NCBI RefSeq assembly: GCF_001428565.1
Contig: NZ_LMIA01000013.1
Span: 165,030-229,029 of the forward strand
Reading direction: 5' to 3'
Source of the DNA: Nocardioides sp. Root190
GTDB taxonomy: Bacteria; Actinomycetota; Actinomycetes; Propionibacteriales; Nocardioidaceae
Length of the DNA: 64,000 bases
Below the pieces are notes generated by a model, which was not told where the DNA came from, did not search any database, and saw nothing but the letters and a program-made list of their open reading frames with translations. Shown one piece after another: positions 54,522 to 63,493 of this stretch. Position numbers and translations under genes: made by a program. Position 1 is the stretch's first letter. Each line of letters opens with the position of its first letter.

Positions 54522-54819
54522 GATGACCTTCACCGTGCGCTGGCCCGACGGACGCGAGGTGCACCACTACTCGCCCTCGCTCGTCGTCCACGACCACCTG
54601 GACCAGGGCGCGAGCTACTGCGTCCACGAGTTCCGGTCCCGGTCAGCGACCGCCCTGGGCATCGCGAGCGACCGGGTGCGTGCCCGGTTCGGCTTCGCCT
54701 GCACCTCCGCCGCGGCCAGCCTCGAACAGATCGACGCCCTCGCCGCTTCGTACCCACCAGACGCCGAGGTGAGAGTCCTGCGCCTCCACCCGCCCCTTCC
54801 CCAGGAGACCTCCGCATGA
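54514..54819 (+). CDS. MSMEG_0570-family nitrogen starvation response protein
   Basis: 101 residues from a GTG at 54514; the ATG at 54520 is also possible. It carries the family pattern TFTVRWPDGREVHHYSPSLVVHDHL, then YCVHEFRSRSATALGIASDRVRARFGFACTSAAASLEQI. It is short, mixed alpha/beta and without known catalytic residues. In Nit1C clusters it usually lies near the nitrilase. It overlaps the stop of the nitrilase gene and the start of the flavoprotein gene. Confidence 0.85.
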   Translation: MPEMTFTVRWPDGREVHHYSPSLVVHDHLDQGASYCVHEFRSRSATALGIASDRVRARFGFACTSAAASLEQIDALAASYPPDAEVRVLRLHPPLPQETSA

Positions 54820-56165
54820 GCAGTCCCCTCGCCCAGCGCCCCGTCCAGCGCACCACTGTCGTCGTCGTCGGCGGCGGTCACGCCGGGCTGTCCACCAGCT
54901 GGTTCCTGGTCCGCGACGGCGTCGACCACGTCGTCCTCGAGGCCGGTACGGCGACCCATGAGTGGGCCGACACCCGCTGGGACAACTTCACGCTGGTCAC
55001 ACCCAACTGGCACTGCCGGCTCCCCGGCTACGAGTACGACGGGCCCGACCCCGACGGCTTCATGACCCGGGACCAGGTCGTGGAGTGGCTGGCCGGCTAC
55101 GCCCCCACCTTCGGGCCACCTCTGCGCGAGCACACCCGGGTGACGTCCCTGACCGAGCTGGCCGACGGCGGGTTCCGCCTGGAGGCGGCCGGCCCCGACG
55201 GCGCGGAGGTCTGGGAGGCCGAGCACGTCGTGGTCGCCACCGGTGGCTACCACCTCCCGATCGTCCCGGCGTGGGCCCCGGCGATCGACCCGTCGATCCG
55301 CCAGCTCCACTCCGCGGACTACAGGAACGCCGCCCAGCTGCCCGAGGGCTCCGTCCTGGTCGTCGGCTCCGGGCAGTCCGGGGCGCAGATCGCCGAGGAC
55401 CTGCACCTCGAGGGTCGCCAGGTCCACCTGGCTCTGGGCGACGCGCCTCGCGTGGCCCGCTTCCACCGGGGACGCGACTGCATGACGTGGCTGGCCGAGA
55501 TGGGTCTGTACGACACGGGCGTGACCCAGTACCCCGGCGGCCTCGCGGCACGCGAGAAGACCAACCACTACGTGACCGGGCGCGACGGCGGGCGCGACAT
55601 CGACCTCCGTCAGTTCGCCCGCGAGGGCATGCGGCTCCACGGGCTGCTGGACTCCGGCGCCGGCACCGAGCTGACCTTCCTCCCGACCCTGCGCCAGGCG
55701 CTCGACAGTGCCGACGACACCTACCGCTCGATCTGCCGCGACATCGACCGCCACATCGAGGCGGGGGGCATCGATGCGCCACCGGCCGCGCCGTACACGC
55801 CGGTGTGGGAGCCCGAGGACGAGACGACCACGCTGGACCTCGCGTCGGCGGGCATCGGCACCGTCATCTGGGCGATCGGCTACCGACCCGACTACCGATG
55901 GGTGCACGCCGGCGTCTTCGACGGCGGCGGGCGACCCACGCACACCCGTGGTGAGACGGGCCTCGCCGGCCTCCACTTCCTGGGACTCCCCTGGCTGCAC
56001 ACCTGGGGCTCGGGGCGCTTCGTGGGCATCGCAGCCGACGCCGAGCACGTGACGGGCCGGATCACCGGGCGCGCGGCCGGGCACGTCGTGACCGAGCCGG
56101 CCGCCGAGCTGGCGCGTCGCCGCTCCCCCGGCCCGGTCACGGCGACCGTGGCGCTGGTCGGCTGA
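54816..56165 (+). CDS. MSMEG_0569-family flavin-dependent monooxygenase-like protein
   Basis: 449 residues. Two Rossmann motifs are visible: VVVVGGGHAGLSTSWFL at the N-terminus for FAD and SVLVVGSGQSGAQIAEDLH near residue 180 for NADPH. The family segment TRWDNFTLVTPNWHCRLPGYEYDGPDPDGFM is present. The C-terminal part has the GTVIWAIGYRPDYRWV motif of class B flavoprotein monooxygenases. It would oxidise a pathway intermediate with NADPH and O2; the substrate is unproven. It is coupled to the MSMEG_0570-like gene by overlap. Confidence 0.88.
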   Translation: MSSPLAQRPVQRTTVVVVGGGHAGLSTSWFLVRDGVDHVVLEAGTATHEWADTRWDNFTLVTPNWHCRLPGYEYDGPDPDGFMTRDQVVEWLAGYAPTFGPPLREHTRVTSLTELADGGFRLEAAGPDGAEVWEAEHVVVATGGYHLPIVPAWAPAIDPSIRQLHSADYRNAAQLPEGSVLVVGSGQSGAQIAEDLHLEGRQVHLALGDAPRVARFHRGRDCMTWLAEMGLYDTGVTQYPGGLAAREKTNHYVTGRDGGRDIDLRQFAREGMRLHGLLDSGAGTELTFLPTLRQALDSADDTYRSICRDIDRHIEAGGIDAPPAAPYTPVWEPEDETTTLDLASAGIGTVIWAIGYRPDYRWVHAGVFDGGGRPTHTRGETGLAGLHFLGLPWLHTWGSGRFVGIAADAEHVTGRITGRAAGHVVTEPAAELARRRSPGPVTATVALVG

Positions 56166-56186
56166 GACGCCACTAGGTTGACCTCC

Positions 56187-57068
56187 GTGGGAGTCCTGCG
56201 CATCGGCGCCGTTGCGGCGCACTTCGGACGCGACCTCCACCGCGCGCTCGCGAAGATCGAGGGCATCGTGGCCGATGCACGCGCCGCGGGGGTCGATCTG
56301 CTCGTGCTCCCCGACGCCACCCTCGGCGGCTACCTGTCCGACCTGCGCCGACCCGACCCGAGCGCGCTGCCGCCCGGTCTGTCGGAGGACTCGTGGGAGA
56401 TCCAGCGCATCGCCGCGCTCGCCGGCGACATGGTGATCTGCTTCGGCTACACCGAGGACGCCGTGCTCGACGGTGAGCCGAGGCTGTTCAACACCGCGCT
56501 CGCGGTCACGGGCAGCGGTGTCCTCGGCCGGCACCGCAAGGTGCACCAGCCCGCCGGCGAGTCGCTCGTGTACGACGCCGGCGACACCTTCGCCGCGTTC
56601 GACTCCCCCGTCGGCAGGCTCGGACTGCTCATCGACTACGACAAGACCTTCCCCGAGGCCGCACGGACGCTCGCCCTGGACGGTGCCACCGTGCTGGCGT
56701 GCCTGTCGGCCTGGCCGGCGTCGGTCACCGACCGCGCGTCGCGCCTCCCGCAGGACCGCCAGTCGCGCCTCTTCGACCTCTACGACTGTGCGCGTGCGGC
56801 CGAGAACCAGGTGGTCTGGGCATCCTCCAACCAGACCGGCGTGATGGGCGGTCTCCGTTTCCTCGGCCAGGCGAAGGTCGTCGGCCCCGGAGGCGACATC
56901 CTGGCGCGCACGTCGTCCAAGGGCGGGCTCGCCGTCGCGGAGATCGACGTGGAGACGGAGGTGGCCAGGGCCCGCCGCGTGCTGCACCACCTGCGCGAGC
57001 GCACCCCGTCGGCCTACCGGGCGCTGCAGGCCGCCGACGACACCGAGCGCAACCAGGGGACGGACTGA
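56187..57068 (+). CDS. nitrilase-fold paralogue lacking the catalytic Cys and Glu (pseudoenzyme)
   Basis: 293 residues from a GTG; a TTG at 56178 is in frame. It is clearly a second CN-hydrolase (LGGYLSDL, HRKVHQPAGESLVYDAGDTF, KVVGPGGDILARTS). Two catalytic residues are changed relative to the neighbour at 53625: the Glu becomes D43 (LPDATLGGY) and the Cys nucleophile becomes D150 (LIDYDKTFPE). Lys K118 remains. With both changes thioester chemistry is impossible. The frame is otherwise intact and highly similar, so it is likely a retained regulatory or structural partner of the active nitrilase. It corresponds in position to the MSMEG_0566-like gene. Confidence 0.88.
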   Translation: MGVLRIGAVAAHFGRDLHRALAKIEGIVADARAAGVDLLVLPDATLGGYLSDLRRPDPSALPPGLSEDSWEIQRIAALAGDMVICFGYTEDAVLDGEPRLFNTALAVTGSGVLGRHRKVHQPAGESLVYDAGDTFAAFDSPVGRLGLLIDYDKTFPEAARTLALDGATVLACLSAWPASVTDRASRLPQDRQSRLFDLYDCARAAENQVVWASSNQTGVMGGLRFLGQAKVVGPGGDILARTSSKGGLAVAEIDVETEVARARRVLHHLRERTPSAYRALQAADDTERNQGTD

Positions 57069-57069
57069 G

Positions 57070-58167
57070 ATGCGGATCGCCCTGCTCACCTACTCGACCA
57101 AGCCCCGCGGCGGTGTCGTGCACACCCTGGCGCTCGCCGAGGCACTCGCCGCGCTCGGCGAGCAGGTCGACGTGTGGACTCTCGGTCGCGACGGCGACAC
57201 CACCTTCTTCCGACCGGTCGACCCCCGCGTCGGCGTACGTGCCGTGCCCTTTCCGGCGGTGGACGGCGAGGACGTCGGCGCACGGATCGTGCGCTCCATC
57301 GCAGTGCTGCGGGCGGCGTTCGGGGCCGAGCGGGCGGCGTACGACGTCGTGCACGCCCAGGACTGCATCAGCGCCAACGCAGCCCTGCCGTGCCTGCGCA
57401 CCATCCATCACCTCGACCAGTTCACGACCCCCGAGCTGGCCGCCTGCCACGAGCGGGCCGTGGTCGAGCCGATCGGGAGGATCTGCGTCTCGGAGGCAGT
57501 CGCCGCCGAGGTCGAGCAGGGCTGGGGGCTGAGGCCGACGGTGATCCCCAACGGCGTCGATGCCGACCGGTTCGCCGCGGCGTCCGGGGACCTCGTCGGC
57601 CGGGCCCGGTGGCGCGAGCGCATCGGCGGACGCTACGTGCTCGCGCTCGGCGGGATCGAGCCCCGCAAGGGCAGCATCGACCTGCTGGAGGCCCACGCCG
57701 AGCTGGTCTGCCGTGAACCCTCGCTGGCCGACGTCCGACTGGTGTTCGGTGGCGGCGAGACGCTCTTCGACTACCGCGCCTACCGCGCGGACTTCGAGGA
57801 ACGCGCCGCTGCCCTCGACACCGCCCCCGTGGTGCTGGGTCCCGTCCCGGACGACGACCTGCCGGCGCTGGTGGCCGAGGCGTCCGCGCTCGGATTCGTG
57901 TCGACCAAGGAAGGCTTCGGGCTCGCCGCGATGGAGGCCCTCGCCGCCGGTGTCCCGGTCATCGCTCGCGACCTGCCGGTGCTGCGGGAGGTGTTCGGTG
58001 ACGCGGTGCACTTCGCCGGGGACGTGCCCGGCATCGCGCGCGTGCTGACAGGAGTCCTGGTCACGCGACCCGACCCCGCCCCCGGACGTGCCCTCGCCGC
58101 GTCGTACACGTGGTCGGCCGCAGCCCGCGCCCACCGCAACCTGTACGCCGACCGGCTCAGGTCGTGA
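57070..58167 (+). CDS. MSMEG_0565-family glycosyltransferase (GT4-like)
   Basis: 365 residues of GT-B fold. The start is one base past the nitrilase paralogue stop. N-terminal RIALLTYSTKPRGGVVHTLALAEAL binds the acceptor side. The donor site is in the C-terminal half: ALGGIEPRKGSIDLLEAHAEL, GPVPDDDLPALVAEASALGFVSTKEGFGLAAMEALAAGVPVIARDLPVLREV, with the E-x7-E-type GFGLAAMEAL motif of GT4. It presumably glycosylates a product or regulator of the cluster, an unsettled point for this family. It is the last gene of the rightward unit. Confidence 0.9.
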   Translation: MRIALLTYSTKPRGGVVHTLALAEALAALGEQVDVWTLGRDGDTTFFRPVDPRVGVRAVPFPAVDGEDVGARIVRSIAVLRAAFGAERAAYDVVHAQDCISANAALPCLRTIHHLDQFTTPELAACHERAVVEPIGRICVSEAVAAEVEQGWGLRPTVIPNGVDADRFAAASGDLVGRARWRERIGGRYVLALGGIEPRKGSIDLLEAHAELVCREPSLADVRLVFGGGETLFDYRAYRADFEERAAALDTAPVVLGPVPDDDLPALVAEASALGFVSTKEGFGLAAMEALAAGVPVIARDLPVLREVFGDAVHFAGDVPGIARVLTGVLVTRPDPAPGRALAASYTWSAAARAHRNLYADRLRS

Positions 58168-58491
58168 CGACCGGCTTTGCCGGCGTACGTCCCGTCCTCC
58201 AGGCCGCGGTGCCCCTAGTCCGGCGGCTCCGACCACCCGAAGCGCTCGGCTCCGGGATCGTCGGCACGCGCAGGCGCACCGACCGTCTGGAGCTCATCGA
58301 TGGGCAGGACCGCCGACTCGATCGAGTCGAAGATTCCCCGCGCCCGGTCGGGCGTGCATGGTGACGCGTTCACTGGGGCTCCCCGAAGGTGGATGCCGAT
58401 GCCCGAGAGGGCGCCGCCGGAGGCTCGACGGCCTTCAGCCAGTACCCGCTCGAGCCCATCCCAGACTGCCCGGAGCCCATCGCGTCCGGAG
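58168..58491. other. intergenic stretch between convergent Nit1C and two-component genes
   Basis: About 325 bases. A reverse frame (58215-58547) reads GLERVLAEGRRASGGALSGI ... FDSIESAVLPIDELQTV and is partly protein-like, but it has no good start and overlaps the kinase end. I do not call it a gene. No clear terminator is seen. Confidence 0.35.
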
Positions 58492-60249
58492 TCAACCGGC
58501 GGGCAGCGGGATCGTGGCTTCGACCAGTCCCCCGGCGGGCCCCGCATCAGCTCGCAGCGTGCCGCCGACCTGGTCGGAGCGCACTCTCATCGAGGTGATG
58601 CCGACGCCCGGCGACCACGACTCGCTGGACGTGCCGTCGTCGCGCACGGCGACCACGAGCACCCCGTCCCGGGTGTCCAACGAGACCGAGGCGCGGGTCG
58701 CCCCCGCGTGCTTGGCGACGTTGGTCAGTGCCTCGACCACGATGCGGTAGGTGGCCACCTCGGTCGCCGCCGACAGCGTGGGCAGCGCGGGCGGCACCGC
58801 CATGGTGACCGTCAACGGCGTGCCGGAGGCAGAGTGCAGGGTCACGGCGTGCTGCTGGATGGCCCCGAGGAGGCCGAGCTCGTCCAGGGCAGGCGGCCGC
58901 AGGCCCTCGACGAGCCGTCGGATCTCCGCGATCGCGCCCGCGGTGTCGGCGCGCAGCCGGACGAGGAGCTCCTCAGCCAGGTCCGGGTTGCCACGCAGCT
59001 GGTTGCGAGCGGCATCGGTGGCGAAGGCCACTCCGCTCAGCGTCGGACCGAGACCGTCGTGCAGGTCCCGCCTCAGCCGCAGGCGCTCCTCCTCCACCGC
59101 GGCGACCACGGCCTCGCGCGACTGCTGCAGCTCACGGCTCAGCGCGCGGGCCCGCAGTGTCTGGGCGAGCAGCGGCGCGACGATCCGGAGCACGTGCTCA
59201 TCGGCCGAGGACAGCCGGAGGTCGCCGGCACGCAGTCCCACGACGACCTCACCGACCTCGTCGTCGCCGAGCCGCAGCGGCAGCACCCGGGTGTGGGTGA
59301 CCTCCGACCCCGACGACGCGAGCACCGCACCGCCGGCACGGAGGCTGGCGAAGGGCAGCACCAGGGCCTCCCGGAGGGCGTCCAGCGCCAATGTCGGGTC
59401 GTCCCCGATCCGGTCCACCAGCGATGTCGCTGCCGCCAACGGGTCCGGCCTGTCGCCGAACAGGAGCTGGTCCACCACCCCACGCAGGAGCACCTGCAGG
59501 GGGCGGACGCCGAAGGCGAGCAACGCACACAGGACGATCGCAGGTGTCGCGGCGAGCGGCTTGCCGCTGAGCTCCCCGATCGCCGAGGAGACGGCGGCGG
59601 CGACAGCGACCAGGGTCGTGAACACGGTCGCGGTCACCACGGCTCGGGTGACGAGCCCACGCACGTCGACCACATCGGGACGGACGGCGCCGACCACCAT
59701 CGCCACCGGACCCGCCACGAAGCAGGCCAGGCAGACCGCAGAGAGTCCCGTCGCGGTCCCCCGCTCCAGGGACTCACCCCAGAAGGCGAGGAACGCGGCG
59801 AACAGGGCGGCACCCGACCAGGCCAGGGCGCTCCACGTCAGCGCCCGACGCTCCTCCACCTCGCCGCGCTCGAAGGCCCACCACACGTGCAGCAGCAACG
59901 CCCCGACGACCACATATCCCGCGACCGCGAACGCCGTCTCCCACACCGCGCCCGACAGGCCCGCGGTGACGACGACGGCCGCGAGGACTCCCGAGAAGGG
60001 ATCGCGCCAGTCGTGGCGCGGGTAGGTCAGGAAGGCCACGGGCAGGAACAGGCATCCAGCCAGCCGGAAGAGGACGGGTACGCCGCCCTCGAGGTCCAGC
60101 AGCACCGCCGCGACGCCCAGCAGCAGGAGCGCGCCCGCCAGCAGCAGCGAGGCGGCGGACAGCCGCGAGCGACCGGTCTGCCAGATGAACCACCCGGCAC
60201 CGGCCGCCGCGACACCGACCGCCATGGTGGCACCGAGGACCGCGGTCAC
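58492..60249 (-). CDS. NarL-type (HisKA_3) sensor histidine kinase
   Basis: 585 residues from a GTG overlapping the regulator stop. Residues about 5-270 form roughly eight transmembrane helices. They are followed by a GAF-like region and by the HisKA_3 dimerisation segment with LRRDLHDGLGPTLSG, whose His is phosphorylated. The HATPase domain has VEALTNVAKHAGATRA and DDGTSSESWSPGVGITSM, although the usual Asn and Gly-rich box is slightly altered (no clear G-x-G-L-G run). It pairs with the regulator at 60246. The multi-helix sensor is typical of stress or envelope-sensing kinases in actinobacteria. The signal is unknown, and a link to the adjacent Nit1C cluster is only positional. Confidence 0.88.
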   Translation of the reverse strand: MTAVLGATMAVGVAAAGAGWFIWQTGRSRLSAASLLLAGALLLLGVAAVLLDLEGGVPVLFRLAGCLFLPVAFLTYPRHDWRDPFSGVLAAVVVTAGLSGAVWETAFAVAGYVVVGALLLHVWWAFERGEVEERRALTWSALAWSGAALFAAFLAFWGESLERGTATGLSAVCLACFVAGPVAMVVGAVRPDVVDVRGLVTRAVVTATVFTTLVAVAAAVSSAIGELSGKPLAATPAIVLCALLAFGVRPLQVLLRGVVDQLLFGDRPDPLAAATSLVDRIGDDPTLALDALREALVLPFASLRAGGAVLASSGSEVTHTRVLPLRLGDDEVGEVVVGLRAGDLRLSSADEHVLRIVAPLLAQTLRARALSRELQQSREAVVAAVEEERLRLRRDLHDGLGPTLSGVAFATDAARNQLRGNPDLAEELLVRLRADTAGAIAEIRRLVEGLRPPALDELGLLGAIQQHAVTLHSASGTPLTVTMAVPPALPTLSAATEVATYRIVVEALTNVAKHAGATRASVSLDTRDGVLVVAVRDDGTSSESWSPGVGITSMRVRSDQVGGTLRADAGPAGGLVEATIPLPAG

Positions 60250-60893
60250 GAGCCGCCCAGCCCGTCCTGCCGTGCCCGCACGATCGCCGCGGACCGGTCG
60301 GCGACGGCGAGCTTCACGAAGATCGACGAGATGTGGTTGGCGACCGTCTTGGGCGCGAGGGACAGCTCTTCGGCGATCGTCGCGTTGCGCTTGCCCGCCG
60401 CCACCAGGTCGAGGACCTCGCGCTCGCGCGCGGTGAGCTCGGGAAACGCCTCCGCGGCCGCTGGAGGAGGAGACGCGAAGTAGCCGAGCACGCGCTGGGC
60501 GACTCCCGGGCTGAAGATCGCCTCGCCGGCGACCACCGCCCGGATGGCACGGTCGATCTCGGTCTGGTCCGCTCCCTTGAGCAGGTAGCCCTGCGCTCCC
60601 GCGCGCATGGCGCCGAAGACGGTGTCGTCGTCGTCGAACATCGTCAGCACGAGCACGGCGACTCCGGTGCTCGTCGCCCGGATGCGGCGGGTGGCCTCGA
60701 GCCCGTCGATGCCCGGCATCCGGATGTCCATCAGCACGACGTCGGGCCTGCTGAGCTGGACCTCGCGCACCGCGCCCTCCCCGTCGACCGCCTGGCCGAC
60801 GACCTCGTAGCCGACCAACGACTCGAGGAGCGCCCGCAGGCCACCGAGCACCACAGGATGGTCGTCCACCAGGACGACACGGATCGGCTCCAT
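60246..60893 (-). CDS. NarL/FixJ-family response regulator
   Basis: 215 residues from the ATG at 60893, where the receiver begins (IRVVLVDDHPVVLGGLRALL). The phosphoacceptor Asp lies in VVLMDIRMPGIDG, and the Lys in YLLKGADQ is in place. Residues 150-210 form the LuxR-type helix-turn-helix (ELTAREREVLDLVAAGKRNATIAEELSLAPKTVANHISSIFVKLAV). Partner of the HisKA_3 kinase, coupled through the overlapping stop. It transcribes leftward from a region shared with the rightward small membrane gene at 61046. Confidence 0.92.
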   Translation of the reverse strand: MEPIRVVLVDDHPVVLGGLRALLESLVGYEVVGQAVDGEGAVREVQLSRPDVVLMDIRMPGIDGLEATRRIRATSTGVAVLVLTMFDDDDTVFGAMRAGAQGYLLKGADQTEIDRAIRAVVAGEAIFSPGVAQRVLGYFASPPPAAAEAFPELTAREREVLDLVAAGKRNATIAEELSLAPKTVANHISSIFVKLAVADRSAAIVRARQDGLGGS

Positions 60894-61045
60894 GGACCCA
60901 TCGTCGCGCCTCCAGCCGATCCTGACCCGGGAACCAGCACCTAGGCGGACCGGGAGATCTCCCGCAGGATGGGGACCGTGCGCCGATGCCGGCAGGACCC
61001 CCGCGGGCGACCGTGGTGACATCAGCATCCACCGAAGGAGTCACC

Positions 61046-61438
61046 ATGAGCACCACCACCGCACAGGACACGGCCGCCTCGACCCGCTGGAGCCGGAAGA
61101 ACAAGGTCGGCCTCGGCCTGGCGATCGCGTACGCCGTCGTCAACATCCCCAGTGCCGCGATCCCCGCCCCGGACGGCGAGGAGGGGCCGCCGCTGGCGAT
61201 CCTCGTCGTCTGCTCGGTCCTCGGGGTCGTCGCCCTCGTGGCCGCCGTCGTCGCCTGGCGCAGGGGCAGCCGCCCTGCCGCACGGCTCTCGGCCGCCAGC
61301 CTGGTCGTCGTCACCGTGACCGCCCTGCCGGCCTTCTTCGTCGACGTACCCGCCGGCATCAAGGTGATGGTCGCGGCGAGCGTGCTGCTCACCGTCGCCA
61401 TCGTCGTGCTGATGTTCTCGCCCTCGGACCGCGACTGA
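61046..61438 (+). CDS. 130-residue membrane protein with four helices
   Basis: The ATG at 61046 has a GAAGGAG site. After a Thr/Ser-rich head (MSTTTAQDTAASTRWSRKNK) four hydrophobic segments follow (LGLAIAYAVV, LAILVVCSVLGVVALVAAVVAW, LSAASLVVVTVTALPAFFV, VMVAASVLLTVAIVVLMF). It is a common kind of actinobacterial integral membrane protein that often neighbours NarL-type two-component genes. The start region is divergent from the regulator at 60893, so it may be one of its targets. No function is known. Confidence 0.78.
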   Translation: MSTTTAQDTAASTRWSRKNKVGLGLAIAYAVVNIPSAAIPAPDGEEGPPLAILVVCSVLGVVALVAAVVAWRRGSRPAARLSAASLVVVTVTALPAFFVDVPAGIKVMVAASVLLTVAIVVLMFSPSDRD

Positions 61439-61485
61439 CCGAGGAGCCGGTGGACCGGACCGGTCGACGCCTGGTCAGCGCCGGG

Positions 61486-61641
61486 TCAGCGCCGGTCGCC
61501 GTGCTCCTCGTGGTTGCAGCGCGGGCACACGAGTCGCGCCGGACGGCCGGGCTCGTCGCCGCCCGGGAGCTCTACGTGGTCCATCGCGGAGCCGCACTCC
61601 GGACACGTGTCGTCAGGTCTCGGTTCGGTCGGGGAAACCAT
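61486..61641 (-). CDS. 51-residue zinc-ribbon protein
   Basis: Reads MVSPTEPRPDDTCPECGSAMDHVELPGGDEPGRPARLVCPRCNHEEHGDRR. The C-x2-C pair at 13/16 and the second pair at 39/42 form a rubredoxin-like zinc ribbon with a classic CPEC/CPRC layout. The frame is short but protein-like, with a good ATG. It lies between the membrane protein and prfC and is transcribed leftward. Function unknown; small zinc ribbons may bind RNA or protein. Confidence 0.6.
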   Translation of the reverse strand: MVSPTEPRPDDTCPECGSAMDHVELPGGDEPGRPARLVCPRCNHEEHGDRR

Positions 61642-61827
61642 CCGTCGATGGTACGTCGGCCTCCTTGCGCCCGGTGGCACGATCGAGTCGTGCCCCACCG
61701 CGGGGAACGGCAGGGCTCTGGGACGGCCACCTCGTCCTGCGCCACGGCGACCCGGGGGCCGAGCTCCGAGGCCGCGTGGCATGCGCGCATTCCGCGCGCG
61801 CGGGTCCACGCCGGTAGATTTCGGCCA

Positions 61828-63396
61828 GTGCCCGACACCCGCCCCCGGCGTACCTTCGCCGTCATCAGCCACCCCGACGCCGGCAAGTCCACGCTGACCG
61901 AGGCGCTCGCCCTCCACGCGCGCGTGATCACCGAGGCCGGAGCGGTCCACGGCAAGGGTGACCGTCGCGCCACGGTGTCGGACTGGATGGCGATGGAGAA
62001 GGCCCGCGGCATCTCGATCACGTCCGCCGCGCTGCAGTTCGTCTACCGCGACCACGTCATCAACCTCGTCGACACCCCCGGCCACAGCGACTTCTCCGAG
62101 GACACCTACCGGGTGCTCTCCGCGGTCGACTCGGCCGTGATGCTGGTCGACGCCGCGAAGGGCCTCGAGCCGCAGACCCTCAAGCTCTTCCGGGTCTGCG
62201 CGCTGCGCGGCATCCCGGTGATCACCGTCATCAACAAGTGGGACCGGCCCGGGCTGTCTGCGCTCGGCCTGATGGACGTCATCCACGAGAAGATCAAGCT
62301 CCGCCCCACTCCCCTCACCTGGCCGGTCGGCGAGGCGGGCGACTTCCGCGGCGTCCTGGACCGTCGTACCGGAGAGTTCGTGAAGTACACCCGCACGGCA
62401 GGCGGCGCGACTCGCGCGCCCGAGCGCCGGATGGGCGCGGACGACGTCGACGAGGCCGACGCGCTGGTGTGGTCGCACGCGGTCGAGGAGCACGAGCTGC
62501 TCTCCCTCGACGAGGCTGACCACGACCAGGAGCGCTTCCTGGCCGGTGAGACCACGCCGGTCATGTTCGCCTCCGCGCTGCAGAACTTCGGTGTCGCCCA
62601 GCTGCTCGACCTCCTCCTCGACCTCGCCCCGGAGCCGCACGCCACCCCCGGCGTCGACGGGTCGGTGCGCGAGACCGAGGACGACTTCAGCGCCTTCGTC
62701 TTCAAGGTGCAGTCGGGCATGAACAACGCCCACCGCGACCGGCTGGCCTATGCACGCATCGTCTCCGGGTCCTTCGAGCGCGGCATGATCGTCACCCACG
62801 CAGCGACCGGACGACCCTTCGCGACCAAGTTCGCGCAGGCCGTCTTCGGCCGGGAGACGACGTCGGTCGAGACCGCCGAGCCCGGCGACATCATCGGCTT
62901 CGTCAACGCGCAGGCCCTGCGCGTCGGCGACACCGTGTACGTCGGCGACGCGATCGAGTACCCGCCAGTGCCGTCGTTCGCGCCCGAGCACTTCATGGCC
63001 GCCTCCGCTGGCGACATCAGCCGCTACAAGCAGTTCCGCAAGGGCATCGAGCAGCTGGACCAGGAGGGCGTGGTGCAGGTGCTGCGCTCGGACCTCCGCG
63101 GTGACCAGAGCCCGGTGCTCGCGGCCGTTGGTCCGATGCAGTTCGAGGTCGTCGAGGACCGGATGACCAACGAATTCAACTCGCCGATCCGCTTCTCGCG
63201 CCTCGACTACCAGGTCGCCCGCCGTACCGACGCCGCCGGCGCATCGGCCCTCGCCGGTGTCCGCGGCGTCGAGGTGCTGCAGCGCAGCGACGGCACCCAC
63301 CTGGCCCTGTTCACGGACCGCTGGCGCGCCCAGTACGTCGCCAAGGAGAACCCCGACGTGATGCTCGAGGAGCTTCCCGCCGGCGGCAGCAGCTGA
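61828..63396 (+). CDS. prfC: peptide chain release factor 3
   Basis: 522 residues, the full RF3 length, from a GTG that sits 7 bases after a TAGATT -10 element, indicating a leaderless transcript. GTPase motifs: G1 SHPDAGKSTLTEAL, the switch segment MEKARGISITSAALQF, G3 DTPGHSDFSEDTYR, G4 INKWDRPG. The RF3-specific domains 2 and 3 follow (FVFKVQSGMNNAHRDRLAYARIVSG and PMQFEVVEDRMTNEFN). RF3 recycles RF1 and RF2 from the ribosome after termination. A typical housekeeping gene, marking the return to core chromosome. Confidence 0.95.
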   Translation: MPDTRPRRTFAVISHPDAGKSTLTEALALHARVITEAGAVHGKGDRRATVSDWMAMEKARGISITSAALQFVYRDHVINLVDTPGHSDFSEDTYRVLSAVDSAVMLVDAAKGLEPQTLKLFRVCALRGIPVITVINKWDRPGLSALGLMDVIHEKIKLRPTPLTWPVGEAGDFRGVLDRRTGEFVKYTRTAGGATRAPERRMGADDVDEADALVWSHAVEEHELLSLDEADHDQERFLAGETTPVMFASALQNFGVAQLLDLLLDLAPEPHATPGVDGSVRETEDDFSAFVFKVQSGMNNAHRDRLAYARIVSGSFERGMIVTHAATGRPFATKFAQAVFGRETTSVETAEPGDIIGFVNAQALRVGDTVYVGDAIEYPPVPSFAPEHFMAASAGDISRYKQFRKGIEQLDQEGVVQVLRSDLRGDQSPVLAAVGPMQFEVVEDRMTNEFNSPIRFSRLDYQVARRTDAAGASALAGVRGVEVLQRSDGTHLALFTDRWRAQYVAKENPDVMLEELPAGGSS

Positions 63397-63493
63397 TCAC
63401 ATCGGGAGGCAGCGCGACCGGTGTCGGGAGTTTTCTCCACAGCCCTGTCCGCACTGAGGCCTTTCCGTCGGACCCACCTGGTCCAATACTCGT

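Noticed and set aside
54615..57089. 824-codon reverse open frame across the Nit1C genes
   Set aside because: Antisense to three well-supported coupled genes; composition is Val/Arg/Gly/Asp-rich without family patterns.
58215..58547. Reverse frame between glycosyltransferase and kinase
   Set aside because: Partly protein-like, but no good start and overlap with the kinase C-terminus; noted in the gap entry.
58300..60483. 727-codon forward open frame
   Set aside because: It is antisense to the NarL-type kinase and its regulator, rich in Arg, Gly and Gln with no domains; a typical high-GC shadow.
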